From: JAXMBN01 sp046349875
Lineage (GTDB): Bacteria; Planctomycetota; Planctomycetia; Pirellulales; Pirellulaceae
DNA length: 64,000 nt
Direction of reading: 5' to 3'
NCBI GenBank assembly: GCA_046349875.1
Contig: JAXMBN010000029.1
Span: 1 to 64,000 of the forward strand
Positions 27,801 to 36,042 of the stretch are shown here, one piece after another. Positions within the stretch are counted from its first letter, which is position 1. The number at the start of each line of letters is the position of its first letter. Made by a program: the position numbers and the translations under genes. The notes below the pieces were generated by a model. The model worked only from the letters and a program-made list of their open reading frames with translations, did not search any database and was not told where the DNA came from.

Positions 27801-30800
27801 GAGAAATCAATGCCTGCGACGGCACCTGCGACGGTATCCAATGCAATACTTCGGGTTCCTTGAGGAAATACCGCTTGCAACACTCCTGTCGTGCTAAAAG
27901 CGAATAGCTGCCCTGTTGTGGAAACACCAAACAGCGTATTTGCTAGGCGCGCAATGTTGCGAGGCCCCGCTGTCAAACCAGTGAAGTTAATGGCATTACC
28001 AGCGGGATCGCGAACCACACCCACCAACGTAGCAGACCCAAAGGGTGCTGAGGCCGCTGCCGTCACAACGCCAATATTCAATCGCATCAACTCACCGGCA
28101 TCGGTTACGGCGAAAAGAGTTCCGCCGATATCGGTTAGTCCAGTTACGGTACCCGTTACTCCAGCAGGGTTGAAATATCCATATTCACGAATGTTGGTAC
28201 CTGCATTTAAGCCGGTGTCTTCGACGATTCGTCCACCCGTTCGATCTCCAGGTGTCGCCGAAACAGCCGCTCCGCTATCAGGATTGATTCGATAAAGAAT
28301 GTTTTTTGTATTCTTGATCGTGCCAAATCCAACGGTGTTTCCATTCGCATCGACAATGGCGCTTTGATATGTCTGGTTGGCTCCACCACGGCTTGCGACA
28401 CCAAACATCGCAATCGCACCACCAGCAGCCGAATTCTTTGTAGAAGTCAGAGCTGTAAACTTGACACCGACGCCATTCTGACCACCGGCGTTGGTCACTT
28501 GTTGCTGTGCGAACGTTGGTGGTGGACCAGCCGCAGTGATAACAGTCGTCCAGGTTGTTATTCCTGAAGTACCAAGCGTGGCTGCATTACCATTGGTGGT
28601 CGCATCGATCGTAATAAATGAACCAGAGTTCGCGTCGGTAATCGTTCCCGATTGCGGCCACTGGAAACCAATGGTACGTCCATCTGGCAGGACGGTGAAA
28701 TCTTCAATGTTGGCAAAGGAGTTTCCATCGGACACATCTGCTTCGATGGCCCCTGTGGCTCCGTTGAAGTAGCGAATTTTCGAATTGGAAGCCCCGTTGT
28801 TGTGAACGGTATACAATGCGACATCTGCCAGCGTATAGGGCACGGCATTGGCGTTGCCTGCAAAGCTCACCGCAATCGGTCCCGATGCGGTTTCAACCGG
28901 ATTGTTTTCAAAACGGTCGACCGAGTAACGCAGGACACCATTGGTAGGTTCAATGCGCATGGTCGGAGTCGTTGCCGCAGCAGTCGTAAACTGATTCAAC
29001 TGGCTATCGGCAAAACTCGAATTGGTGACGGCGATGTAGTAAGTGCCATCAGGCAACTCTGAAGCGCCAATAAAAGGATCTCGAGATCCAAAACTTCCAC
29101 GAGTCAAATCATCAGCATCCGACCCTTGATTCGGCGCTGCCCGATCGTCGGCAATATCGGAGTCCGTTCCGATAAGAACCAACTGTAGCGTTGGTGGAAT
29201 TGTTCGCGGAAGAACTTCCTTATAAACCCACAGCGTTGTATCGGGACGTCCTAAACCGTCTGCGTAGTCGATGTCAAAGACTGTTGAAATCGTATCCTTG
29301 TTTGGATCTTGGACCGAATCTCTATGAATACCAACTCGGAACCAATCGACGTCCGTGCGGGTTTGCATCTGAGCTGCGATCGAAAGTTCAGCGCGATCGC
29401 TATTTCCTAAGTTGCCAACGTCGACCGTAGAGTTAGCGGGAGTGGAAGGACCACCAGCGGGTTCTGGGCCTTCGGAAATAGTTCCAAGCAATGGTGAATG
29501 ACCGGGCATTCCGAGCATTTGAATGCCGGTGACAGCATTTCGAATTTCAGCGAATCGAATGGTCGATCCACCTACTTCGTCCGTTTGTTGCAAGCGAACT
29601 TGCAGACGATAAGGACCGGTGGAAATACCACCCAGAACCTGATTCGGATCGGTCAACTTCGTCGCAGCATCGTTTGGTCCGAGATTGCTGCTGCGAACGC
29701 GAACGTAGTACGGGTTGATCGATCCCGCCACACCAGGCAAAACAAGTCGGAAGCCAGCATCCAATGGATTGATCGATTGGAAGTCGACTTGAGCGTTCGG
29801 TGAAAGCGCATTGGTCGTTGCAAAGGAACTGGAATCCATCACCAAAGCTCGATTAGCAGCAATCAAGCTTGGGTTCGAGTAAACCGATTTGGTGACCGAT
29901 TCAGCAAACGAGTTATCGCTCATCGCAATAATTCGGCCGTTCGCGTCCACCAATTCGACAACCGAATCAAGGGCGTTTCCTGTACGATCCACATCGATCC
30001 AGATCATGCTTCCCGCTACACCGGTAAACTGATATACGTCGAGATCACTTGGGGCCGCGATCGATCCGTGGACAGTGAAACCGAGGCGAAGGTTCTCGTC
30101 ACCACCGCTCAACGTACTCGACAGGTCGCCAATATTTTGGGCGCTGAATGGCACATCATTCACAGCGCGATCCTGAATCTTGTCCGCTTCAAGTTCAAAG
30201 GTCGTTTCCACATTTCGATCATTGCTATAAGCATCCAACACGATGCCTCGCCACGATCCTGGAATACCTGAGGTAATACCAGCGCCATCCGTATCGCTTT
30301 GACTTCGTCCCTCTGGATCGAAGCCAGCTCCAACCGAATCATCGGTCAAGCTCGTCAGAATCACTGGGAATCCAGGAGCGCCGATGACTTGAAGGCTTCC
30401 TCCGATACGATTCGGATTGTCAAGCGGACGCCCCGAGGCCGTAAAACCGGCAGTGTTGCCTTCCAATTTGACGACGAGACTCTCATTGACTTTACTTTGA
30501 AGTCGCAATCCGCCTAAAGAATGGAAATCGGGTATGGCAATTTCGCTCTGAAGTACGTGGACAATATCGGTATCATCCCACACAGACTCCGTCGTCAAAG
30601 TAGCGCCACGGACCCGCATGCCGTTGATGGCATTGCCACCGATTTTATTCTGCTGCACCAAGGGGCCCATATTTCCAAGCCCATATTCGACGCGATTGGC
30701 CGTACCTGTACTGCGTCCATAATCGGTCACCGATTTGGCAGTCATCGAATTGGCGTCAATGCTGATTGCCGCAGTGCCCGGAGAGGCCGAGTTGCGAATA

Positions 30801-33800
30801 ACGTTATCCACAATAATAGGCTGACCGCCCATCACGTAAACAACGGCACCGTCGTTCGGTCCGTGCGCATCGCGATTGGTAGTACCGACGTTACCAACGC
30901 CCGAAGCATTGTTTTCCAAAACCGAATGAGCCAATCGCAGCGTGCCCTGATGGGATTCAACGGCATTGAAACTTGCGAAACCACCAGCGACGCTGCTCGA
31001 GCCACCGCCAAAGGTAATCAATGCTGAATCAATACTGATCGTCGAAAGATGTCGACCGACGATGCCCGCCCAATTACCTGCTGTTGGCGTGGTGGTAGAG
31101 CCGTCGTTGTTGCTATCGAAGGTACCACCAGCTCCAAAGCGATCATCCAATCGGCTGGTGAAGACGATCGGCTTGGAATTGGTTCCTTCTGCGAGCAAGG
31201 TGGCCCCAAAACCAACTTCAATTCTCGATCCCAAAGACTTGATGACAACACCTGGATCGATGGCAAGACTAGCGTCGAGCCGACTACGAACCGACGACGT
31301 TGGCGCTGGCGAAATGCTTCCACCGATCGTAAATCCATTATCGATCCATGTCGTTTGATCTTTGTTGATCTCGGCGATCAAATTGAATGGTCCCGCACCA
31401 CCCACTTGACTTCGCCAAATGCGGCGACTTACAAAATCCCCAGTTGCAGCCGGTAGATTGGCAAGTCGGATCGATCCGGTCGCGCCTACTGTAATGCTTG
31501 ACGAAGGTGAACTAAATAGACTCTCCCCGCCAAATCGATCGACGTAGCTAATAACATAACTGAACGTGTTGCCACTCGTTAACGTGCCCGTCGATACATC
31601 TTGAGTGAGCTGAACCAGTGAGAAATCCGGGCGATTCGACTCAAGAATTGGGCCGCCTGCAGTTCCTTGAATCACAAGGTTTTCGCCAAGGATATAGGTT
31701 ACATCGGTATCGTCGATTCGAGCCGCAACCTCCAGTGGCTTGAGCTGCTGGCCCACCAACGTATCAATACGTATCTGCAGTCCATTGAGCGAGTTATTGA
31801 CGAATGTATTGCCACGAATGACCGGCCCAACGCGGTCGTAGTCGCTGGAAAAACTACCGGTCAAATGATAACGAGGTTCCGTAAAGGTTGTTTCTTCAAA
31901 GCTATTTGGGTCGGCCGACATGCCAGCATCGGCGCTATTTCGAATGGTGTTATTCAACAGGGTTGGCCGTGCTTCCGACATATGGATCGGATTGACAACT
32001 CGGCTCTGCGTACCTTGCCCAACCTGGCCACCACCATATCGAATGTCGGCGAATCCGACGTAATTGAGGAAGGATCCTTCACGTTCGCGATCGCGACGGC
32101 CTTGCGCGTGGTCGTTATTCGAACGGAACTCGATACCACCCCAATCTCCGGGGCGAGGCAGGGTAATCAACGGATTGTTGTCGGTACCTAACGTTTCGTC
32201 GAAGAAGCTGGTGAACAATACTGGTTGCTGTGGGGTACCCAAAACTTGGATCGCACTTCCACTTCGGTCGGTCGAAGCATCTGTACTTCCTGCCAGCAAA
32301 CTCGCTCCTGCCACTTTGATGATTGCACCCGCGTCGATCATTAGCGTGACGCCCTTGGGAACGTCAAGCGATCGACCATCTTGAAGAATCCCTTGCCCTG
32401 CTCCACCATCACCGATTTCATAGGCTGGATTGTTCGAGTAGGTAGTTAGGACTCCGTCGCCACCACGCGTTCCAGCGATCCGAATAATATCGCCATCGAT
32501 GGCTGCAGCTGTCGCGGTTGGAATGGTGGTGAAAGGGCGAGCGAGCGATCCATCGGACGATCCGCCTGCATAATCTTTATCCACGAATATGGTGTGATTG
32601 GGAGCAGCAACTCCAGTCGGTGCAGCGGTACGGAACCAAAAATCAAAATTGCCGCCTGCCAATCCATCGCCATCTCCGTCGATTGCCGTGCCCGACAAAT
32701 CGCGAATTTGCGATGCTGTGGTTGGCCGGAAGTCCATCTTCAATTCATACTTACCGGCACTGGTCGCTCCACTCCCTGTATTGTTCAAGAGTGGATTGAA
32801 GTCGCCATTGCCACGCGCGGTGACAGCAATCACATATTCAGCGCCGGTATCGCCCCCATCAATGTTGGCGCGAATCAATGAATCCTTGCTGAAGTAGTTA
32901 TCATTAATCGCAACCAGTTCCAGCCCGCCAGGCGTCTTTTTCATCAGGGTCAAGTAGGTATCAACAAGACTTGCATCCGCTAACCGTTCAGCCAGCGTTT
33001 CGAGGACAAGTTCACCTTTCTGTCCAGCAGGCACCGTGAATTGGTAGAGGTCGACATCGCGATTATCTGGGCGGTACATGTACTGCCCGTGAATTGTGTC
33101 CGCATCACCTGGGAACAACCATTCCAATGGATTGTTAGCCGGCGTCGCTTGACCGTTACCACCCATGATCGTTCCATTGGGCAAGTCGTAGGCGTGACCA
33201 TGACCAATTAAGTGACCAATTTCGTGCAACGCAACGAAAAAGAAATTGAAGGTACCAGGAATGTTACTACCATTCCCAAAGGTATTATCCCAAGCTTCGG
33301 CCTGGTCCATAATCGCCAAGCCACCGCCTGCGACACCCAAGGTGCCGCCTGGACCGCTTTGTTGTCCGTTCGGGGCCATATCGCCGACGACCACGGTGAG
33401 CGCAGCAGCTCCGGCTGTCTCGATGAAATCAATTCCTAACTGGGCACTGTAAAAATCGAAGACCTCGCGAACGCGAGCCATCTGGTCGGATGTAATCGAA
33501 GTGAAGAGTGGACGTCCTAAGCTATCGACGCCGTAAGATCGATCCAAAGCGAACGAATAGGTCATGACCGTGATGTCAGGATTGCTATCGGCGCCACCAT
33601 TGTGAATTTGATTGATGCCTGGATCAATTGGATCAATATCACGATGACCTACATCAAATGTACCACCAGGATAATCTGGCAGGACCGCACTCCCTGTCAT
33701 TCGAATTTCTTGAGATACCGATGCAGAGAAGGGGCCACTCAAGGTTCCCAAGGATTGCGCATTGACGACAACGTCGCCGATGTCGGCCGCGAAATTGAAT

Positions 33801-35911
33801 TGAATGGGAACGCTTGGAGTCGCAGCATTCCCAAAAGCCTCATTCGAACCAATCCGCAATCGGAAGGTTCCTGCTCCGCCGGCGAGTGTATCCAAATCTC
33901 CTGCAAACGTTAGAACCGCTTTATCCAACGCTGGATCGTAGGTGACCGATTGCACAGGAATGACGTTGTCATCATTCGGATTCACAGTGTCCTTATTGAG
34001 GATCACTTTGTAGAACGAGGGATTGACCACCGTAGGATCAGTAGCCGCACCCGTGGTCGTTACTACCGATGATGCCAAATCGTCATTGTTAAAATAAACT
34101 TCGATCTGATTCCGCGCTTGCACCAAGGCGCCATTCACGTCGCGGGTTACTGGCTGAGGCACTACGGCCACCACTTGAGCACCGAGTTCCAAGTTCATGA
34201 ACAAAGTATCGCGATCTGTCCCTGACTTGCGCGGACGGAGGGTATCACCGTTGGAATTTCGAATGGCACGCAAACCTTCGCTGGCGATGTCCACTCCAAG
34301 CACTTCGATTTTGTAGACATCATCGGGAAGGGGAGCCGCAAATCGCAAAGTGATCACGCGTTGACTGTCGCCATAACCGACCCAGGCCGGTGTGATGACG
34401 ATATCGTCGGTCGTTCCAAAATTGCCGTCATTTCCGGCTCGAGTCAATTTGATACCTGAGAACGAATTCGAATCGATGGATTGAGCGCCATCAAAACGGA
34501 AGATCAGTTCGCGCGGCGATTCGTTGAGAACATTGACCCGATTGACGCCAAAAATCTCTCCCGAGTTGGCCGCCACGGAAAGCAATCGTGGAGGTCGAAG
34601 ATCAGGGTTCGCGACGGCCGTACCCGTGACGCGAAGAACCATGTTGTATAACTGTGTACTGCTTCCATTACCATTGACGCGGATACGGAAATCGCCGCCG
34701 GTTGGTAATTGGAAATCGACGATTTCTTCGCGTTGCCCACTTCCAACGGCGTTTACGTTCGCCAGGACGGTTCCATCGGATGCTTCGAGAACGAATGATA
34801 AATCGCGATATCGGAGCGAATCTGTCGAAGCGGTGCTTCCACCCTGATTCCCAATGTCATAGACGAAACCAACAGGATTGATCTGGATCGAAACTTTACC
34901 AGCCGTTGCAACCGAAAACTTGAAGTAGTCGACGTCGGTCGAAGAATCGATCGAACGATTGGTCAACGAAGTCGTGCCATTGGAGAGTAGACCTAAGTCG
35001 CGGGCAGTTGCAACCGTATCGTTGTTTTCACTATCGTCACCATAGAGCGCCTGAACACCGAGAATATCATCGTGTTGAGGTCCATAGAAATTTGTGGATG
35101 CAAACGGTTCCATCAACTTGGTTTCGTTGACGGGGATCGAGTGTCCTAAACCGATACCATGCCCAGATTCATGGGCGAGAACATTGAATAAGAAACGATT
35201 CTCTGCATTGGGATCTTCCGCAAAATTTCGGAAGAAGATGTCCGATGTATCGATCACCATATCCCCATCAATTCCAGACACGCCGCCCGTCGTGGGATAG
35301 TAGTTGAACGCCAAGATACCGGCATTGCCGTCAATAGCGCGTCCACCGATGCGAACATCGCCTCGAACACCGGCAACGCCTCGGTTGGTCCCACCACTGG
35401 CCGCACCATCGTCATTCGGTTCATAAACGAACGTCAGGCCCGACACTTCGCTCCAACGCTGGTAGGCCTTTTCTACAATCTTAAACCAGGGTCGATTCGA
35501 TAATGGCCCTGATCCGGTTCCATAAATTCCGTCCATGAAGGCAATCAAATTGCTCGGAGCATTTGCTCCTGCGCCACCTGGAGGAATCGCGGTACCATCC
35601 GGAACGATACTCCAGGTCACGACTGCGGGATCGCCAACATTTGGACTTGGGCCACCTACGGGATTGGTCCAACGCGATCCTTGAATGTTGAATGCATCAG
35701 ATCCATTGCCACTTCCTTGGGCACCATGAATCGCGTTTTCCCACTGATCCACGTACGATTGTGGAGTTCCTGGCGCGAAAATCGGATCGGCCATCACTGC
35801 CATCAAATCGCGGCGTTCGAGATTTTCCAACAGCAACTTTCGAAGCTTGTTTCTCTTTGCCAACATGTCGTAGAAACTTGCCTGACGAATTCGTGATTCG
35901 CTGCTGACCAT
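21752..35911 (-). CDS. Giant surface protein 1, 5' segment: two metallopeptidases, beta-helix, GEVED
   Basis: In-frame sense coding runs from ATG 35911 to 21890 (4,674 codons); the frame then reads about 46 shadow codons to a stop at 21752. I chose ATG 35911 over TTG 35944 because AAGGG lies 7 bases before it. Order: sorting motif LLLENLERRDLMA; a matrixin-like M10 domain with intact HESGHGIGLGH (residues 247-257); a PPC-like domain; a second zinc peptidase with HEIGHLIGHGH (896-906); another PPC-like domain; right-handed beta-helix stretches (about 30500-32560 and 25000-25760); a jellyroll-like region near 27000-27600; repeated FEF-type modules; a GEVED domain (22080-23250); then cadherin-like repeats. 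With the next segment the protein would be 6,913 aa. Predicted exported protease/adhesin. Confidence 0.82.
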   Translation of the reverse strand: MVSSESRIRQASFYDMLAKRNKLRKLLLENLERRDLMAVMADPIFAPGTPQSYVDQWENAIHGAQGSGNGSDAFNIQGSRWTNPVGGPSPNVGDPAVVTWSIVPDGTAIPPGGAGANAPSNLIAFMDGIYGTGSGPLSNRPWFKIVEKAYQRWSEVSGLTFVYEPNDDGAASGGTNRGVAGVRGDVRIGGRAIDGNAGILAFNYYPTTGGVSGIDGDMVIDTSDIFFRNFAEDPNAENRFLFNVLAHESGHGIGLGHSIPVNETKLMEPFASTNFYGPQHDDILGVQALYGDDSENNDTVATARDLGLLSNGTTSLTNRSIDSSTDVDYFKFSVATAGKVSIQINPVGFVYDIGNQGGSTASTDSLRYRDLSFVLEASDGTVLANVNAVGSGQREEIVDFQLPTGGDFRIRVNGNGSSTQLYNMVLRVTGTAVANPDLRPPRLLSVAANSGEIFGVNRVNVLNESPRELIFRFDGAQSIDSNSFSGIKLTRAGNDGNFGTTDDIVITPAWVGYGDSQRVITLRFAAPLPDDVYKIEVLGVDIASEGLRAIRNSNGDTLRPRKSGTDRDTLFMNLELGAQVVAVVPQPVTRDVNGALVQARNQIEVYFNNDDLASSVVTTTGAATDPTVVNPSFYKVILNKDTVNPNDDNVIPVQSVTYDPALDKAVLTFAGDLDTLAGGAGTFRLRIGSNEAFGNAATPSVPIQFNFAADIGDVVVNAQSLGTLSGPFSASVSQEIRMTGSAVLPDYPGGTFDVGHRDIDPIDPGINQIHNGGADSNPDITVMTYSFALDRSYGVDSLGRPLFTSITSDQMARVREVFDFYSAQLGIDFIETAGAAALTVVVGDMAPNGQQSGPGGTLGVAGGGLAIMDQAEAWDNTFGNGSNIPGTFNFFFVALHEIGHLIGHGHAYDLPNGTIMGGNGQATPANNPLEWLFPGDADTIHGQYMYRPDNRDVDLYQFTVPAGQKGELVLETLAERLADASLVDTYLTLMKKTPGGLELVAINDNYFSKDSLIRANIDGGDTGAEYVIAVTARGNGDFNPLLNNTGSGATSAGKYELKMDFRPTTASQIRDLSGTAIDGDGDGLAGGNFDFWFRTAAPTGVAAPNHTIFVDKDYAGGSSDGSLARPFTTIPTATAAAIDGDIIRIAGTRGGDGVLTTYSNNPAYEIGDGGAGQGILQDGRSLDVPKGVTLMIDAGAIIKVAGASLLAGSTDASTDRSGSAIQVLGTPQQPVLFTSFFDETLGTDNNPLITLPRPGDWGGIEFRSNNDHAQGRRDREREGSFLNYVGFADIRYGGGQVGQGTQSRVVNPIHMSEARPTLLNNTIRNSADAGMSADPNSFEETTFTEPRYHLTGSFSSDYDRVGPVIRGNTFVNNSLNGLQIRIDTLVGQQLKPLEVAARIDDTDVTYILGENLVIQGTAGGPILESNRPDFSLVQLTQDVSTGTLTSGNTFSYVISYVDRFGGESLFSSPSSSITVGATGSIRLANLPAATGDFVSRRIWRSQVGGAGPFNLIAEINKDQTTWIDNGFTIGGSISPAPTSSVRSRLDASLAIDPGVVIKSLGSRIEVGFGATLLAEGTNSKPIVFTSRLDDRFGAGGTFDSNNDGSTTTPTAGNWAGIVGRHLSTISIDSALITFGGGSSSVAGGFASFNAVESHQGTLRLAHSVLENNASGVGNVGTTNRDAHGPNDGAVVYVMGGQPIIVDNVIRNSASPGTAAISIDANSMTAKSVTDYGRSTGTANRVEYGLGNMGPLVQQNKIGGNAINGMRVRGATLTTESVWDDTDIVHVLQSEIAIPDFHSLGGLRLQSKVNESLVVKLEGNTAGFTASGRPLDNPNRIGGSLQVIGAPGFPVILTSLTDDSVGAGFDPEGRSQSDTDGAGITSGIPGSWRGIVLDAYSNDRNVETTFELEADKIQDRAVNDVPFSAQNIGDLSSTLSGGDENLRLGFTVHGSIAAPSDLDVYQFTGVAGSMIWIDVDRTGNALDSVVELVDANGRIIAMSDNSFAESVTKSVYSNPSLIAANRALVMDSSSFATTNALSPNAQVDFQSINPLDAGFRLVLPGVAGSINPYYVRVRSSNLGPNDAATKLTDPNQVLGGISTGPYRLQVRLQQTDEVGGSTIRFAEIRNAVTGIQMLGMPGHSPLLGTISEGPEPAGGPSTPANSTVDVGNLGNSDRAELSIAAQMQTRTDVDWFRVGIHRDSVQDPNKDTISTVFDIDYADGLGRPDTTLWVYKEVLPRTIPPTLQLVLIGTDSDIADDRAAPNQGSDADDLTRGSFGSRDPFIGASELPDGTYYIAVTNSSFADSQLNQFTTAAATTPTMRIEPTNGVLRYSVDRFENNPVETASGPIAVSFAGNANAVPYTLADVALYTVHNNGASNSKIRYFNGATGAIEADVSDGNSFANIEDFTVLPDGRTIGFQWPQSGTITDANSGSFITIDATTNGNAATLGTSGITTWTTVITAAGPPPTFAQQQVTNAGGQNGVGVKFTALTSTKNSAAGGAIAMFGVASRGGANQTYQSAIVDANGNTVGFGTIKNTKNILYRINPDSGAAVSATPGDRTGGRIVEDTGLNAGTNIREYGYFNPAGVTGTVTGLTDIGGTLFAVTDAGELMRLNIGVVTAAASAPFGSATLVGVVRDPAGNAINFTGLTAGPRNIARLANTLFGVSTTGQLFAFSTTGVLQAVFPQGTRSIALDTVAGAVAGIDFSPTDVNLWHVTGTRGTDAGHGQQVPFDGSRTADQNGNNSLYFGFEDPNATNRQPGAWTGPYDVAAFRNTYNMPGGASGSVDSNRIDLRGYSADDQPMLYFNYFLETENKNSPNNNGDDWMRDAFRVYGAGTDGTWVLLATNNSTDDNNYLNTTNEFDPGNTLYTDNQGKNYKSQELFDNTGAWRQARVSLAPFAGQSDVRIRFEFSTQADMRSADPLRGGIEVTAIDPTTIEDGDTFTVQNARTGISTTFEFDLGLVLNMPSGKSIPDGSIITVEGLDFTFVQLATGGIREVVYNAAMAPSAIAAAFKSVLQAAGFGVFTNSLSTNVLNVKLGATAAGVHGVGAGLDPAIIIGTPGVAIGNEIVDIHQEFTTTRDAAITGVRDAIRSSFARALNDPTVAGNSTNIAAWDVFRDSIRMLGYNMIDQGKLAGLYTATPGDAFENEAVNRRDQRAQNNAFGGVFIDDIIVGFAERGEMVYDYANVQTPNIVANGVLAAGGMPFTGQAAGVAPIETGTYQLFVRTGAEYGMTDPKVTVGNANPTDPPHAQTLLRTFDTNDRLARQTAIQVSDPAGIVDGDIFTLSDGYNTATFEFDVLTSQTSASSGVQQGRIRVLIDPRFTVSQVADAIRDAINSPSTQAILKINATSSGKNPVTASGVSSNNALVYLHGTIAGDVFGGTSLTSSLLMVQYGQDVLGEDLGDANRFADQGQVIVSSTIVRDSSGFGVVVDAGNRTRRDLINDAGTRPMPGSPKNLVTLNTANLAPGAVLMNNVFANNGSGGVLISGDTVANSLTVPSMIARVINNTVVGLGAGVGVQVETGASPTLLNNIFFNLGTGVTVDAQSTSTVLGANLYKGNATNTVGTGLGSFAITLSAADPLFANTSNGRYYPAPLSQAIDSSLASLQERTALSQVKNAVSLPPSPMVAPTRDLGGLLRVDDPAMNTPAGQGQNVFIDRGAVDRADFNGPIAVLINPLDNDSNSIDTDRNDTYVRLSQGNLTYFSILLSEPSGTGPDPATVTASNVILTENGRLLIADVDYAFTYSVNSHEIRLTPFSGTWRRDSIYEITLNNAPRVRLDAPISTAVQDGDTFVATQSNGSQVTFEYESGFVLQVPQTLTLTIPATGAGPGGLTDGQRFRVTNGAVVANFELDTDGVVTPGNRRIAITPIASTSVVRDEILNALLSPANVDLNLAPKSLGTDKIHLGSLAAHTVTITSSLITVQGSANGVTDGQLLTVTRLGQPSHTFEFNLQGDASFNPSNTQITVLRSDTNDEIADKIATALRATFADGFAPVSSITGGVVHVGGKQGDLLDVSASRLALRGQPGVTSSLRMTVPPTGGAAIADGNQFSLRVGATTVVFEFTKDLSFTAGTRAISISNSDSAATVASRIASTIASASLGITPTSSGAVVTLNEPLGTVLNLLTSPLTSTGVPGGAVPVYFVPSTSFTRTQMSGQITRALNTVGLGIKATNVGDYSIFVEGVQSVAGITSSSVGTITDYAGNALQPNRANALTQFTIVMPEVVLDYGDAPGTNAATLQASNGARHAILPEDEPLLVLGSYVDADNDGQPEAVALGDDLDSSVSLGSLPLQLGTNGPGRLRFPVPTVGLVGRSVTVSDPRLKSVTLEFVNGGAPSISGAIAVNIAGLTTANQLASAFSTALLNALLAGRIDGITPIATADVVSLGGTSSHQIDTANAPTVVRLMEGSLVLSVQANMALYADGQTMTIQDGSGNTVTFELNSPVSPVSVAVGNIAVNIDLGTATPASLASAIAAAINGQIALGNLKLPTAVVVGATITLKADDEDGVRFDGLFNARSNPVPVVITSSGVGVVDAWIDWNDDGDFLDAGEKILSSQPVRAGENTFLVTTPATAAIGFSAARFRLSTMGGLLNNGVGVGGEVEDYLVEVLTGTPPVAVTDSYTVDEDQVLTVTTPGVLVNDTDVDGGTITVYDQDALTPGVQPLVAPRFGTLVLNANGSFRVRFGSRLLRNGLFRLQRVRWSHDQQHAGDGHTHRLSGQRYPCRE
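21886..21895 (-). other. Single-base frameshift junction AGC_TTT_C_GTG
   Basis: Minus strand reads AAC GGA AGC TTT CGT GTA in the upstream frame and GTG TAC GAT TCG in the downstream frame. Dropping one base (C21889 or one T of 21890-21892) joins NGSF to VYDSDPDFFGTD, the normal core of a VCBS/cadherin-like domain. So the shift is exactly +1 at TTT_CGT. It may be a sequencing indel, a true mutation, or ribosomal +1 slippage of tRNA-Phe from UUU to UUC. Confidence 0.85.
22400..23040 (-). repeat. Two FEF-type modules inserted inside the GEVED domain of giant protein 1
   Basis: Between GDDLDSS and DDEDGVRFDG, which are adjacent parts of a GEVED domain, lie about 210 residues made of two modules with VTLEF and VTFEL cores and Ala-rich helices. 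The GEVED domain of the paralogue (about 38470-38990) lacks this insert. Confidence 0.6.
23520..24570 (-). repeat. Four tandem FEF-type modules in giant protein 1
   Basis: Four units of about 85-100 aa share D-G-x-x-F-x-V/L, six to eight residues, F-E-F/L/Y, then a strand and an amphipathic helix of type VASRIASTIASASLGI, then V-x-L-G. The best copies begin LTDGQRFRV, VTDGQLLTV and IADGNQFSL. Confidence 0.6.
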
Positions 35912-36000
35912 GCAACTACCCTTGATATCGCGTTTAATTCTCAAGTTGATCTTGAAAAGATGGAATTGTGGAAAAGTGAGGTAGGAAATCTATAAATGCG

Positions 36001-36026
36001 TTTAAGCGTGGCAGGCCACGCTTAAA
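36001..36026. repeat. Perfect 12-bp inverted repeat between the two giant genes
   Basis: TTTAAGCGTGGC-AG-GCCACGCTTAAA forms a flawless stem with a 2-nt gap in the 131-bp spacer, 17 bp after the stop of giant gene 2. No U-run follows on the minus strand. It may attenuate, protect the upstream message end, or bind protein. A terminator is possible but not clear. Confidence 0.55.
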
Positions 36027-36042
36027 CTAACTCTTGTCGAAC

